Assembly: GCA_964580565.1 (NCBI GenBank)
Contig: CAZOLN010000006.1
Coordinates: forward strand, 1 to 38,421
Direction: 5' to 3'
Origin: DUEL01 sp964580565
GTDB lineage: Bacteria; Chloroflexota; Anaerolineae; B4-G1; DUEL01
Length of the DNA stretch: 38,421 bases
The notes under the pieces were generated by a model that worked only from the letters and a program-made list of their open reading frames with translations, was not told the origin of the DNA and did no database searches. Position 1 is the stretch's first letter. Every line of letters begins with the position of its first letter. Of this stretch, positions 17,345 through 25,316 are shown in pieces. A program made the translations under genes and the position numbers.

Positions 17345-19465
17345 ATGACCCGAAAGAAAAGCCAGCGACTCGTCCTCATCGTCCTAGCCGTGCTTCTCAT
17401 CGGCACGGTCGCCGTGGTCGTAGCCGTGCCGGGCGTGCGAGAAGCGCTCTTCGGCGCGGCGGGACAGGCGGGGAAGCAGGAACCCCGGTTGAACATCTCC
17501 CACGTCAGTTGCGCCGATGCGTCCACAGGCCGGGTTGAGATCCACTTCGTGCTCGTCCACGCCGCCGACATCGAGTGCCCGGGCGGCACCTCCTATTCGA
17601 TGACCTCCCCGTGCAGCGGCGGGGGGACCGCCGGTTTCACGGGGAAGAGCGGCGGCACCTGCCATTATTACGACTACGTCAACTGCGGGGACGGCACGTA
17701 CACGATCAACGACGCCAGCGCCGGTCCGTACCGCCTGGCCAACCCCGGCTCCACCTACCAGATCTCCGGCTGCCAGCCGGCCCCCACCCCGACCCCGGTG
17801 CCGCCGACGCCCACGCCGGTACCGCCGACCCCCACCCCCGTACCTCCCACGCCCACGCCGGTACCACCGACCCCTACCCCCGTACCCCCTACGCCCACGC
17901 CGGTACCGCCGACCCCTACCCCCGTACCCCCTACGCCCACGCCGGTGCCGCCGACGCCCACGCCCAAGCCTCCCACGCCAACCCCCAAGCCGGGGCAGCC
18001 CTCCCCGACACCCCAGCCGCCTACCCCCACGCCCAAGCCGGGGGAGCCGACCTCTACGCCCGCCCCACCCACGCCGACCCCCAAGCCGGTGGTTCCCGAG
18101 CAGGTCACACCCACCCCATCGCCGGTCCCCACCAGCCCACCACCGCCCACCCCCACCGGTCCACCGCCGCCCACAGCCACCCCGGCCCGCCTGGTGACCC
18201 CCACGCCGGTGCCGACGACGCCGCCCGCACCCGGCTGCCCGGTCTGCCCCCAGCCGGCCGTGCTCCCCTGCCCGGTCTGCCCACCCGTGCCGATCTTCCA
18301 CACCGACACGGCGGGCGATTGGGACCTGGCACGGCTCCCCGTCGAGGGTGAGGAGGGCATCGTGCAGCTGACCGACAGCCGAGGGCAGGACATCGGACCG
18401 ACCCTCTCGGCCAACGGGTGGTGGATCGCCTTCCAATCGACGCGGGACGGCAACTGGGAGATCTACACGATGGACATCTTCGGCCGCCACCAGACGCGCC
18501 AGACCTACGACCCGGCCCAGGATGTGGACCCGGTCTGGTCGCCTGGGTGCGGCGGAGGCCCCGGCTGCGTGACCGGCACGCTGGCCTTCCAGTCGGACCG
18601 CAACGGGAACTGGGACATCTACCTGCTGAACACCGGCCTCGACCCCGCACCGGTCCAGTTGACCGACGATCCCGGCGACGACACGGACCCCTTCTGGTCG
18701 CCCGACGGCACGGCGATCACCTTCCAGTCGGACCGCAACGGGAACTGGGACATCTTCACGATCGAGATCGAGAGCGGGCAGGAGACCCAGTGGACGGACG
18801 ACCCCGGCGACGAGGTGGATCCGGTGTGGTCGCCCGGCGGGACGATGATCGCCTACGCCTCCAACCGGGATGGGAACTGGGACCTCTACCTCGTCGACCT
18901 GGAGAGCGGAGAGGAGGTCCAGGTGACCTCGGACGAGGGGGACGACCTCCTGCCCGCCTGGTCGCCCGACGGCTCCTGGATCGCGTTCCAGTCGGATCAT
19001 GAAGGCAACCTCGACATCTACGCCTACGAGGTCGCGACGGGCCGGCTGGTCCGCCTGACCGACCTCCCCTCGACCGACGCGGCGCCGTCCTGGACCTGCG
19101 ACGGCACGCGGGTGCTCTTCCACTCCGACCGATACGGCGACTTCGACATCTACTCCGTCGCGCTGGACGACCCGAAGGACGTGGTACGGTTGACGAGCGG
19201 CCCCGCCAGCGAGCGGAACGTGCTGCAATCGCCGGTGTCCGAGGACGGCAGCCTGGCCCTACAGCAGGCCCTGGAGGAGCAACCCCAGGTCCAGGCCGTG
19301 CCGACGGAGGAGATCACGGAGGCGGTCGCCGCGCCGGTGGTCGTGAGCGGCACAGCCGAGGCACAGGCAGGGGCCAACTGGTGGCCGATGATCATCGGCG
19401 GGCTGATCCTGCTCCTGATCGGCCTGGCAATCGGATGGGCCCTGGGCGCCCGGAAGAAGACGTAG
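17345..19465 (+). CDS. TolB-like beta-propeller surface protein with Pro/Thr linker
   Basis: This 706-residue protein has an N-terminal membrane segment (LVLIVLAVLLIGTVAVVVAV) and a small domain with six cysteines (about 45-140). A long PTPTPVP linker follows, then two CPVC motifs. Six PD40/TolB repeats come next, each with a phrase like FQSDRNGNWDIY, and a C-terminal membrane span (WWPMIIGGLILLLIGLAIGW) ends in RKKT. The propeller is probably outside the cell, tethered at both ends. ATG 17345 has AGGGGAG upstream. It follows the ECF sigma and anti-sigma pair, so it may be a regulon target or a sensor feeding that pair; this is inference. Two of the propeller repeats share an identical stretch of about 36 bases, a sign of recent duplication. 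Confidence 0.85.
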   Translation: MTRKKSQRLVLIVLAVLLIGTVAVVVAVPGVREALFGAAGQAGKQEPRLNISHVSCADASTGRVEIHFVLVHAADIECPGGTSYSMTSPCSGGGTAGFTGKSGGTCHYYDYVNCGDGTYTINDASAGPYRLANPGSTYQISGCQPAPTPTPVPPTPTPVPPTPTPVPPTPTPVPPTPTPVPPTPTPVPPTPTPVPPTPTPVPPTPTPKPPTPTPKPGQPSPTPQPPTPTPKPGEPTSTPAPPTPTPKPVVPEQVTPTPSPVPTSPPPPTPTGPPPPTATPARLVTPTPVPTTPPAPGCPVCPQPAVLPCPVCPPVPIFHTDTAGDWDLARLPVEGEEGIVQLTDSRGQDIGPTLSANGWWIAFQSTRDGNWEIYTMDIFGRHQTRQTYDPAQDVDPVWSPGCGGGPGCVTGTLAFQSDRNGNWDIYLLNTGLDPAPVQLTDDPGDDTDPFWSPDGTAITFQSDRNGNWDIFTIEIESGQETQWTDDPGDEVDPVWSPGGTMIAYASNRDGNWDLYLVDLESGEEVQVTSDEGDDLLPAWSPDGSWIAFQSDHEGNLDIYAYEVATGRLVRLTDLPSTDAAPSWTCDGTRVLFHSDRYGDFDIYSVALDDPKDVVRLTSGPASERNVLQSPVSEDGSLALQQALEEQPQVQAVPTEEITEAVAAPVVVSGTAEAQAGANWWPMIIGGLILLLIGLAIGWALGARKKT
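17783..17950 (+). repeat. 21-bp tandem repeat (PTPTPVP codons)
   Basis: Eight in-frame units of 21 bases encode PTPTPVP. Units alternate between two codon patterns, so the last units form a nearly exact 42-base higher repeat (units 5-6 and 7-8). This suggests recent slippage and possible length variation between strains. Confidence 0.85.
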
Positions 19466-19483
19466 CCTCTCCATCCACAGGAG

Positions 19484-19520
19484 GAGTCCCGCCCCGATGC
19501 CCCCCTTCGGGGCGGGACTC
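19484..19520 (+). terminator. Hairpin after the propeller gene
   Basis: GAGTCCCGCCCC (19484-19495) pairs with GGGGCGGGACTC (19509-19520) as a 12-bp stem. It lies 18 bases after the stop of the propeller gene. There is no T-run. It separates the sigma group from the next operon. Confidence 0.6.
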
Positions 19521-19579
19521 CCCGAACTTGGAGCCCTGCAACGGCGACCGGCATCTCGAAAGAGCCGGTCGCCCGCGTC

Positions 19580-19608
19580 TTGCGCACGGGGAAGAGGGAG
19601 GGTATACT
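19580..19608 (+). promoter_or_regulatory. Promoter of the cyclic-nucleotide/ParA/PrsW operon
   Basis: TTGCGC (19580-19585), 17 bases and TATACT (19603-19608) match a sigma-70 promoter, with the same -10 as argF. The predicted start near 19615 leaves a 95-base leader. The leader contains an imperfect G/C-rich inverted repeat at about 19639-19673 (arms containing CCGTTC and GAACGG). Confidence 0.65.
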
Positions 19609-19709
19609 GACCCTGCGCCGCGTCGTAAGCGGAACCGAGCGGGCCGTTCCCGCCGAGCGGCGGAACGGTCCCGCAGGAGCGAGGAGACCGACAAACGACC
19701 GAACGGCAA

Positions 19710-20414
19710 ATGGCGACGAAAGACTTTGCCACACTGATCTCCGACCTTCTGTCCGACGAAGAGACCGCCCGCCACATCCCCCTCGAGCGACACGAGTTCG
19801 AGGATGGGGAGGTGATCTTCGAGCGAGGTGCCCCTGGGGAGGACCTCTACTTCGTCGAATCCGGCCAGGTGCGCATCTTCACGTTCGACGAGGAGGGGCG
19901 TGAACTGACGCTGAACACGCTGGGTCCGGGAGAGGTGTTCGGCGAACTGGCCCTGCTGGACAGCCGACCCCGCTCGGCCAGCGCGGCCGCCGTCGGCCCC
20001 ACGGTCCTCCGTCGCCTCAGCAGGGACCGGCTGCTCGCCGCGATGCGGTCCTCGCCGGAACTGGCGGAGAGCCTCTACAACCTCCTGGCCCAGCGGACGC
20101 GCCATATGACCGACTACATCGAGCGGCTGGGGCACTGGGCGCGGCTGGTGGCGGAGGGACGGTACGACGAGGCGATGAGGAGCCTCCAGACCGGCGGCGA
20201 GGCCTCCGACCGGGCCCTGGCCGCGGTGGCCGACGCGGTGCGGGCGATGGTCCAGGCCGTGCAGGAGCGTGAGGAGCGATTGAAGCAAGAGGTCGCTCAA
20301 CTGCGCATCGAGATCGACGAGGTGAAGCGAAGAAAGAGCGTGGCCGAGATCACCGACACGGAGTATTTTCGGGACCTGGCCCGTCGGGCACGCGAGTTGC
20401 GGAAGCGGATCTGA
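19710..20414 (+). CDS. Cyclic-nucleotide-binding protein with C-terminal coiled coil
   Basis: This 234-residue protein has a CNB (cNMP-binding) domain at residues about 20-125. The phosphate-binding cassette is intact in its key residues: FGELALLDSRPRSAS, with Glu79 and Arg88 in the positions that contact the ribose and phosphate in CRP. Unlike CRP/FNR regulators it has no helix-turn-helix; the C-terminal part (about 165-234) is a predicted coiled coil (EREERLKQEVAQLRIEIDEV). It probably acts by protein contact. It is the first gene of an operon with a ParA-type ATPase, and a class III nucleotide cyclase lies about 5 kb downstream, a possible source of ligand. The SD is weak. Confidence 0.88.
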   Translation: MATKDFATLISDLLSDEETARHIPLERHEFEDGEVIFERGAPGEDLYFVESGQVRIFTFDEEGRELTLNTLGPGEVFGELALLDSRPRSASAAAVGPTVLRRLSRDRLLAAMRSSPELAESLYNLLAQRTRHMTDYIERLGHWARLVAEGRYDEAMRSLQTGGEASDRALAAVADAVRAMVQAVQEREERLKQEVAQLRIEIDEVKRRKSVAEITDTEYFRDLARRARELRKRI

Positions 20415-20493
20415 TCCGGAACCTCGCCTCCCAGCGCCCTACCGCCCGACGCCCGGCAACCGTTGTCCAGTGTTTTGAAACGAGGAGGTGCAC

Positions 20494-21273
20494 ATGGCTC
20501 GGATCGTCTCCGTCCACTCCTTCCGTGGCGGAACCGGGAAGTCGAATATCACGGCCAACCTGGCGGCTCTCCTTGCCCTCGGGGGCAAACGGATCGGTGT
20601 GATCGATACGGACATCCAGTCGCCCGGCATCCACATCCTCTTCGGGATGGACGAGGAGCACATCGACAAGACCCTCAACGACTACCTCTGGGGGCAGTGC
20701 TCCATCGAAGACACCGCCTACGAGGTCGGAGAGAGGCTGGGGCGGGATGCACTGGATGCGGCCGGGGGCGCGATCTACCTCATCCCCTCCAGCCTCCGTG
20801 CCGGGGAGATCACCCGCATCCTGCGCGAAGGGTACGACGTGGGCACGCTGAACGAGGGGTTCCGTAACCTCATCCACGAGTTGAACCTCGATTACCTCCT
20901 GATCGACACCCACCCCGGCCTCAACGAGGAGACGCTCCTTTCCATCGCCATCTCCGACTGCCTGGTGATCGTCCTTCGGCCCGACCAGCAGGACTTCCAG
21001 GGCACGGCCGTGACGGTGGACGTGGCCCGCCGTCTGGACGTCCCCCAGATCCTCCTGGTGGTGAACAAGGCCCTTTCCTCCTACGACCTGAACGCGCTCC
21101 GCGAGCAGGTGGAATCGACCTACGGGTGCCCGGTGGCAGCGGTGCTTCCCCTCTCGGAGGAGGTCGCCGCGCTGCAGTCGGCCGACCTGGCCGTCATCCG
21201 CCTGCCGGACCACTCCTTCACCAAAGGGATGAAGGCCGTCGTCCAGGCGATCGAGGCGGCGGAGCAGGAGTGA
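20494..21273 (+). CDS. MinD/ParA-family ATPase
   Basis: This is a 259-residue deviant Walker ATPase. The P-loop reads FRGGTGKSN (residues 10-18), so the usual signature lysine is Arg11. Walker B-like segments follow (VIDTDIQSPGIHILFG; LLIDTHPGLNEETL), with the later VVNK motif. The family positions proteins or assemblies at the membrane or nucleoid by ATP-driven dimerisation. A MinD-type C-terminal amphipathic helix is not obvious. ATG 20494 is preceded by GAGGAGG. It sits between the CNB protein and a zinc-finger protein, with close spacing downstream. No ParB gene or parS-like site was seen, so chromosome partition is unlikely; a membrane-linked regulatory role is inferred. Confidence 0.88.
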   Translation: MARIVSVHSFRGGTGKSNITANLAALLALGGKRIGVIDTDIQSPGIHILFGMDEEHIDKTLNDYLWGQCSIEDTAYEVGERLGRDALDAAGGAIYLIPSSLRAGEITRILREGYDVGTLNEGFRNLIHELNLDYLLIDTHPGLNEETLLSIAISDCLVIVLRPDQQDFQGTAVTVDVARRLDVPQILLVVNKALSSYDLNALREQVESTYGCPVAAVLPLSEEVAALQSADLAVIRLPDHSFTKGMKAVVQAIEAAEQE

Positions 21274-21278
21274 AAGCG

Positions 21279-21494
21279 ATGGTCTGCCACAAGTGCGGAG
21301 AGCCAGCGATCGGGATCTGTCGATTTTGCGGGCGGGCCGTCTGTAAGGAACACCACGTCACCACGTTGCCGACGATCCTGGCGATGTACCTGGGAGATGA
21401 GCAGACGCCGAAGGCGATCGTGGTCTCCAACGTCCTCTGGTGTGGTGAGTGTCAGCCGCAGCCGGAGCCGGTCGAAGTGCCGGAGTTCTACTAG
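21279..21494 (+). CDS. Small B-box-like zinc-finger protein
   Basis: This 71-residue protein is rich in paired cysteines near its N-terminus: CHKCGEPAIGICRFCGRAVC then KEHH, giving a C-x2-C, C-x2-C, C, H-H pattern like a B-box or related treble-clef zinc site. A further CGEC pair lies near the C-terminus. ATG 21279 follows GGAGCAGGAG; a GTG at 21270 overlapping the ParA stop is an alternative start. It ends seven bases before the SD-proximal region of the next gene. It probably mediates protein contact within this operon. No enzyme motif is present. Confidence 0.75.
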   Translation: MVCHKCGEPAIGICRFCGRAVCKEHHVTTLPTILAMYLGDEQTPKAIVVSNVLWCGECQPQPEPVEVPEFY

Positions 21495-21505
21495 GAGGTG
21501 ACGCG

Positions 21506-21850
21506 ATGGGCATTTTCGACCGCATTCAGGCGGAGGTCGAGGAGCGGGAACGGAGGGAAGGGATCACGCCGTCCGCCCTGCTCGATCTCCCGCCGGAGCA
21601 GCGTCGCCTGATCAACCACATCACCCGCAGCGGCGAACAGACGGCGGCCCAGGCGGCCAGCGCCCTAGACGTGCCCCTGGATCAGGTGCAGGAGATGCTC
21701 GACCTGCTGGCCGAAAAGGGATACCTCGAGCGGGAGAAGCGGCCTGAGGGCTGGGTGTATCGGACCCGGTTCGGGCGCAAGCGGGCGCGCCAGGTCCCCG
21801 CCGGCATCTGGTCGGCCCTCGGAGGAGAGAAGGAGAAACCAGAGGAGTAG
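21506..21850 (+). CDS. Winged-helix domain protein
   Basis: This 114-residue protein has a central winged helix-turn-helix (LPPEQRRLINHITRSGEQTA, AASALDVPLDQVQEMLDLLA, EKGYLEREKRPEGWVYRTRF; residues about 28-95). ATG 21506 has a strong AGGAGGTGA site overlapping the previous stop. The N-terminus is charged and helical, and the C-terminus basic and then acidic. It could bind DNA, or use the winged helix for protein contact as some small regulators do. It lies between the zinc-finger protein and PrsW, five bases from the latter, so it is probably part of the same complex or regulatory circuit. Confidence 0.75.
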   Translation: MGIFDRIQAEVEERERREGITPSALLDLPPEQRRLINHITRSGEQTAAQAASALDVPLDQVQEMLDLLAEKGYLEREKRPEGWVYRTRFGRKRARQVPAGIWSALGGEKEKPEE

Positions 21851-21855
21851 GAACC

Positions 21856-23040
21856 GTGGTCCTGGCAGCACCCATCGCCATCGGGGTTCCGGCCGCGTTC
21901 CTGTTTCTGATCTACACGCTCGACCTGTACGCCTCCCGAACGTTCCGCCTGGTCGTGCTCTGCTTTGGCTGGGGAGCGGTCGGCGCGTTCGGCCTCTCCT
22001 ACCTCATCAACAGTTACGTGGGCCTGCCGCTCCTTTCCCGCTGGCTGGCCGATCCCCAGGCGGCGCTCGTCGTGGGCTTCGCGCCGGTGGTCGAGGAGCT
22101 CGCCAAAGCGCTGGTGCTGATCTACGTGTCACGGCGGCCGGAATTCACCTACTTCGTCGACGGCGCGATCTACGGCTTCGCCAGCGGGATCGGCTTCTCC
22201 ATCGTCGAAAACTTCCTCTACCTCTCCGCCAACCCCGGCGGGGGGATCGCGCTCGCCCTGGCGCGGGCCTTCTCGACCTGCCTGATGCACGGCGCGGCCG
22301 CCGGGCTGGTGGGGGCGGCGGTGGGCCGCTTCCGGTTCCGCCGGGGGTCCAGCCGGACGGTCGCCCAGGCAGGCGGATGGGGGGCAGCGGTGCTCCTCCA
22401 CGCCCTCTTCAACGGCACGGTCCACACCGGCGCACAGGCCGGAACGGGCGCCCTGCTGCTGCCCGTCGCCATCGGGGTGGCGGGGGTCGGCGTGCTGGTG
22501 CTGTTCGTCTTCCTCGGCCTCCAGGAGGAGCGGCGCTGGCTGGCGGAGACCCTCGATCGGAAGGTAGGAGTGACGGCGGCGGAAGTGCGGGCCGCCCAGG
22601 CCCTGGGGGACCTGGAGGAGGTCCTCCAACCCATCGCCGCCCAGTTCCCCCGCAAGGCGGAGGAGGTCGAACGGCTGGTGCTGCTCCAGGCGCAGATCGG
22701 CATTAAGCGCAAAGTGCTCCAACGGACCGAGGATCCGAGGCTGCGGGAGCAGTTGGAACAGAGCATCGCTGAGATGCACCGGGAGATGGAGCGGCTCCGC
22801 AAGGCGGTCGGCCTCTACGTGATGAGTTACCTCCGCGCCGTCTTCCCGGAAGGGGCGATGGACATCTGGAGCCGGATGGAGCAATTGATCCCAGCGACCG
22901 CACCGGCAGATGCGCGCGGCTGGGCAGAGACGTTCGCCCCCTCGACAGGCGGCACCGTCGGCGGGAGGGACATCTTCGCCAGCATCCAGGCGCAGAAGCG
23001 GAGGGAGGAAGAAGAAACAGCCGGGCAGAACGGACCGTGA
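21856..23040 (+). CDS. prsW: PrsW-family intramembrane metalloprotease
   Basis: This is a 394-residue membrane protease. In Bacillus, PrsW makes the first cut in the anti-sigma factor RsiW. Family motifs are EELAK (Glu80, Glu81), FVDGAIYGFASGIGFSIVEN (Asp102, Glu118, Asn119) and LMHGAA (His145), spread over about seven hydrophobic segments in residues 1-225. A cytoplasmic C-terminal region of about 170 residues, mostly helical (LREQLEQSIAEMHREMERLR), is an addition to the basic family. The start is GTG 21856, with GGAG upstream. It closes the operon that begins with the CNB protein, and a site-2 protease follows after 262 bases, so sequential intramembrane cleavage is suggested. Confidence 0.9.
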   Translation: MVLAAPIAIGVPAAFLFLIYTLDLYASRTFRLVVLCFGWGAVGAFGLSYLINSYVGLPLLSRWLADPQAALVVGFAPVVEELAKALVLIYVSRRPEFTYFVDGAIYGFASGIGFSIVENFLYLSANPGGGIALALARAFSTCLMHGAAAGLVGAAVGRFRFRRGSSRTVAQAGGWGAAVLLHALFNGTVHTGAQAGTGALLLPVAIGVAGVGVLVLFVFLGLQEERRWLAETLDRKVGVTAAEVRAAQALGDLEEVLQPIAAQFPRKAEEVERLVLLQAQIGIKRKVLQRTEDPRLREQLEQSIAEMHREMERLRKAVGLYVMSYLRAVFPEGAMDIWSRMEQLIPATAPADARGWAETFAPSTGGTVGGRDIFASIQAQKRREEEETAGQNGP

Positions 23041-23118
23041 CCGGTGGGGTCGTCCGTCGGCGACTCCCGTCGAACACCGCAATGAGGGAAAGTCCGGCCT
23101 CCGCCGGACTTCCTTTTC

Positions 23119-23193
23119 CGCTAGCGGAGGCGCAGAGAACGGAGAGGTCGGAAGGAAAAATTTCAAACTCTGCGCCCTCCGCGCCTCTGCGGT
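23119..23193. repeat. CACAGAGG palindromic repeat, divergent copy 2
   Basis: The arms CGGAGGCGCAGAGAACGGAG and CTCTGCGCCCTCCGCGCCTC, then TGCGGTGAG, pair imperfectly around an A/T-rich centre. It belongs to the same family as 9598, 28787 and 35904 but with C/G substitutions. It lies in the intergenic region after prsW. Confidence 0.6.
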
Positions 23194-23256
23194 GAGAACA
23201 CGCCTGACATAAGCATGCCTCCACACACCTATGGGTAACCACCGCAGAGAGGACGG

Positions 23257-23285
23257 TTGACATCCCCCCAAGGGCGTGCTATAGT
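23257..23285 (+). promoter_or_regulatory. Strong promoter of the site-2 protease gene
   Basis: A consensus TTGACA (23257-23262), 17 bases and TATAGT (23280-23285). Transcription should start near 23292, only about 10 bases before ATG 23303, so the leader is just long enough for GAGGT. This is the best sigma-70 match in the window and makes the protease group a separate transcription unit. Confidence 0.75.
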
Positions 23286-23302
23286 TCCCGCGAGGTAGAA
23301 GC

Positions 23303-24424
23303 ATGGGATCGATCCGCCTGCTGACGATTCGGGGTATCCCGATCCGCATCCACATCACCTTCCCCCTGATCCTGATCTGGGCTGCGTTCCAGTACGGCCA
23401 GGGGCAGGCCAACTGGGCCAAGGGGGCCCTGTTCGGGGTTACCTTCACCCTTCTCCTCTTCGTCGGCGTCCTCCTCCACGAACTGGCCCACAGCCTGGTC
23501 GCCCTCCAGTTCGGCGCACGGGTCCGCGAGATCGTCCTCTTCCCCCTGGGCGGCGTGGCCCAGATGGAGTCGCTGCCGGAGCGGCCCTGGCAGGAACTGC
23601 TGATGGCCCTCGCCGGTCCGGTCACCAGCGCTGTGGTGGGAGGCGCGCTGGGGATCGTCACCCTGTTCTTCTTCCCCCTCCGCCTGTGGGCGAGTTTCCT
23701 CCGCGCCATCGGCACCGGGATGGGGCTCCAATGGGCCTACCTGCTGCCCTACCTGGCCTTCACCAACCTCCTCCTGGCCGGCTTCAACCTCATCCCCGCC
23801 TTTCCGATGGATGGGGGGCGGGTGCTCCGCGCCCTGCTGGCGACGGCGATGCCCTACGGCCGTGCCACCGCCATCGCTGTCGCCGTCGGGCAGGGGCTGG
23901 CCTGGCTGCTCGGCCTGGTGGGCCTCCTCGGAGGCGACGTCATCCTGATCCTCGTCGCCTTCCTCGTCTACAGCGGCGCAACGCAGGAAGGGCGGATGGT
24001 CCAGATGAAACTGGCGCTGGCCGGGCTGCGGGTGGAACAGGTCTTCTCCCGCGGCGTCCGCACCGTCTCCCCGACCGACCCTCTGGGCGTGGCCGTGGAC
24101 ATGATGCTGGAAGGGTTCCAGGCGGACTTCCCGGTCTGCGAGGAGGGGCGGCTGATCGGGCTGGTGACCCGCGCCGACCTCCTGCGCGGATTGAAGGAGC
24201 ACGGTCCCCAGGCCCCGATCGGCCAGGTGATGCGACACCAGTTCCCGACCGTCGCCCCGCAGGACGACCTGTTCGAGGTCCGCGAGCGGATGGCCAAGGC
24301 GGGGCTGGAGGCCCTGCCGGTGGTCGAGGAAGGCCGGTTCCTGGGCCTGCTGACCCAACAGGACCTGAACGAGGCGTACGCCCTCGTCTCGGTCCGGCCC
24401 AGCCTTCTGCGCCCCCGAGCGTAG
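23303..24424 (+). CDS. Site-2 protease (M50) with two CBS domains
   Basis: This 373-residue intramembrane zinc protease has the HELAH motif at 59-63 (His59, Glu60, His63) in a hydrophobic helix. The second motif is NLIPAFPMDGGR, with Asn162 and zinc ligand Asp170. About six membrane segments fill residues 1-225. Two CBS domains form the C-terminal part (about 245-370: VSPTDPLGVAVDMMLEG, VAPQDDLFEVRERMAKAG), which in relatives bind adenine nucleotides and regulate activity. No PDZ domain is present. Known relatives cut anti-sigma factors or pro-sigma factors after a first protease has acted. PrsW and a sigma/anti-sigma pair lie upstream. Confidence 0.93.
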   Translation: MGSIRLLTIRGIPIRIHITFPLILIWAAFQYGQGQANWAKGALFGVTFTLLLFVGVLLHELAHSLVALQFGARVREIVLFPLGGVAQMESLPERPWQELLMALAGPVTSAVVGGALGIVTLFFFPLRLWASFLRAIGTGMGLQWAYLLPYLAFTNLLLAGFNLIPAFPMDGGRVLRALLATAMPYGRATAIAVAVGQGLAWLLGLVGLLGGDVILILVAFLVYSGATQEGRMVQMKLALAGLRVEQVFSRGVRTVSPTDPLGVAVDMMLEGFQADFPVCEEGRLIGLVTRADLLRGLKEHGPQAPIGQVMRHQFPTVAPQDDLFEVRERMAKAGLEALPVVEEGRFLGLLTQQDLNEAYALVSVRPSLLRPRA

Positions 24425-24458
24425 AACCTTCCGAGCCGTCGACGAAGGGGAGGAGGAG

Positions 24459-25316
24459 ATGGCACACACCCCCAAGCGAGCGTTGGTCCTCTCCGGCGGC
24501 GGTGGCCGCGGAGCCTACGAGTGCGGGGTCTATAAATACCTCGAAGAGGCCGGGTGGCAGCCGGACATCCTGGTGGGAACCTCCATCGGGGCCATCAACG
24601 CCGCCTCCATCGCCTCCGGCAAGACGGCGCGGGAACTGGAGCAGGCGTGGCTTCAGACCCGCACCCGGGACGTCCAGCGGTTCTGGCGGCTCCGCCCCTG
24701 GCGGTCGATCTACGACACCACCCCCTGGCGGCGGACCCTCTACCGGTTCATCGACTTCGACAACCTGGCCCAAACCGATAAGCGGGTGCTGATCACGGCC
24801 ACGGAGATCGAGAGCGGCGATCTCCGCGTCTTCGACAGCCAGGAGGTCGTCCTGACCCCCGACCACATCCTGGCCAGTTGCTCCATCCCCGTCGTCTATC
24901 CCTGGACCCGGGTGGGGGACGCCCACTATTGGGACGGGGCGGTGATGGCCAACACCCCCCTGCGGCTCGCCGTGGACGCCGGAGCGGACGAGGTCGTCGT
25001 CGTGCTGCTCTCCCCCATCGGCGAGCGGCGGATCCACGTGCCCCGCCGTCCCTGGGAGGCCATCGCCGTGGTGCTGGACCTGGCCCTCAGCGCGACCTTC
25101 GAGCACGACCTGCGGCAACTGGAGCGGATCAACCGACTGGTCCAGGCGGGGCTGGATCCCGACCACCGGGAGGTCCGGTGCTGGGTCGTCACCCCCAGCC
25201 GCTACCCAGGCTTCTCCCGCATCCTCCGGTACGATCCGGACGTCAGTCGGGAACTGATCGACCTCGGCTACGCGGACGCACGGGGCGTCCTGAGGGAGAT
25301 CGACAGGAGCGGGTGA
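24459..25316 (+). CDS. Patatin-like phospholipase
   Basis: This 285-residue serine acyl hydrolase probably cleaves membrane lipids. The glycine-rich oxyanion loop GGGGRGAYECG is near residues 12-22, the nucleophile Ser42 sits in GTSIG, and the dyad partner Asp159 is in DGA. No signal peptide was seen, so it probably acts in the cytoplasm on the inner leaflet. ATG 24459 has GGGGAGGAGG upstream. It lies 34 bases after the site-2 protease gene and its stop overlaps the cyclase start, so all three are likely one transcript. Some antiviral systems link nucleotide cyclases to patatin effectors; here the cyclase is of a different, sensor-type class III architecture, so defence is only a possibility. 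Confidence 0.9.
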   Translation: MAHTPKRALVLSGGGGRGAYECGVYKYLEEAGWQPDILVGTSIGAINAASIASGKTARELEQAWLQTRTRDVQRFWRLRPWRSIYDTTPWRRTLYRFIDFDNLAQTDKRVLITATEIESGDLRVFDSQEVVLTPDHILASCSIPVVYPWTRVGDAHYWDGAVMANTPLRLAVDAGADEVVVVLLSPIGERRIHVPRRPWEAIAVVLDLALSATFEHDLRQLERINRLVQAGLDPDHREVRCWVVTPSRYPGFSRILRYDPDVSRELIDLGYADARGVLREIDRSG

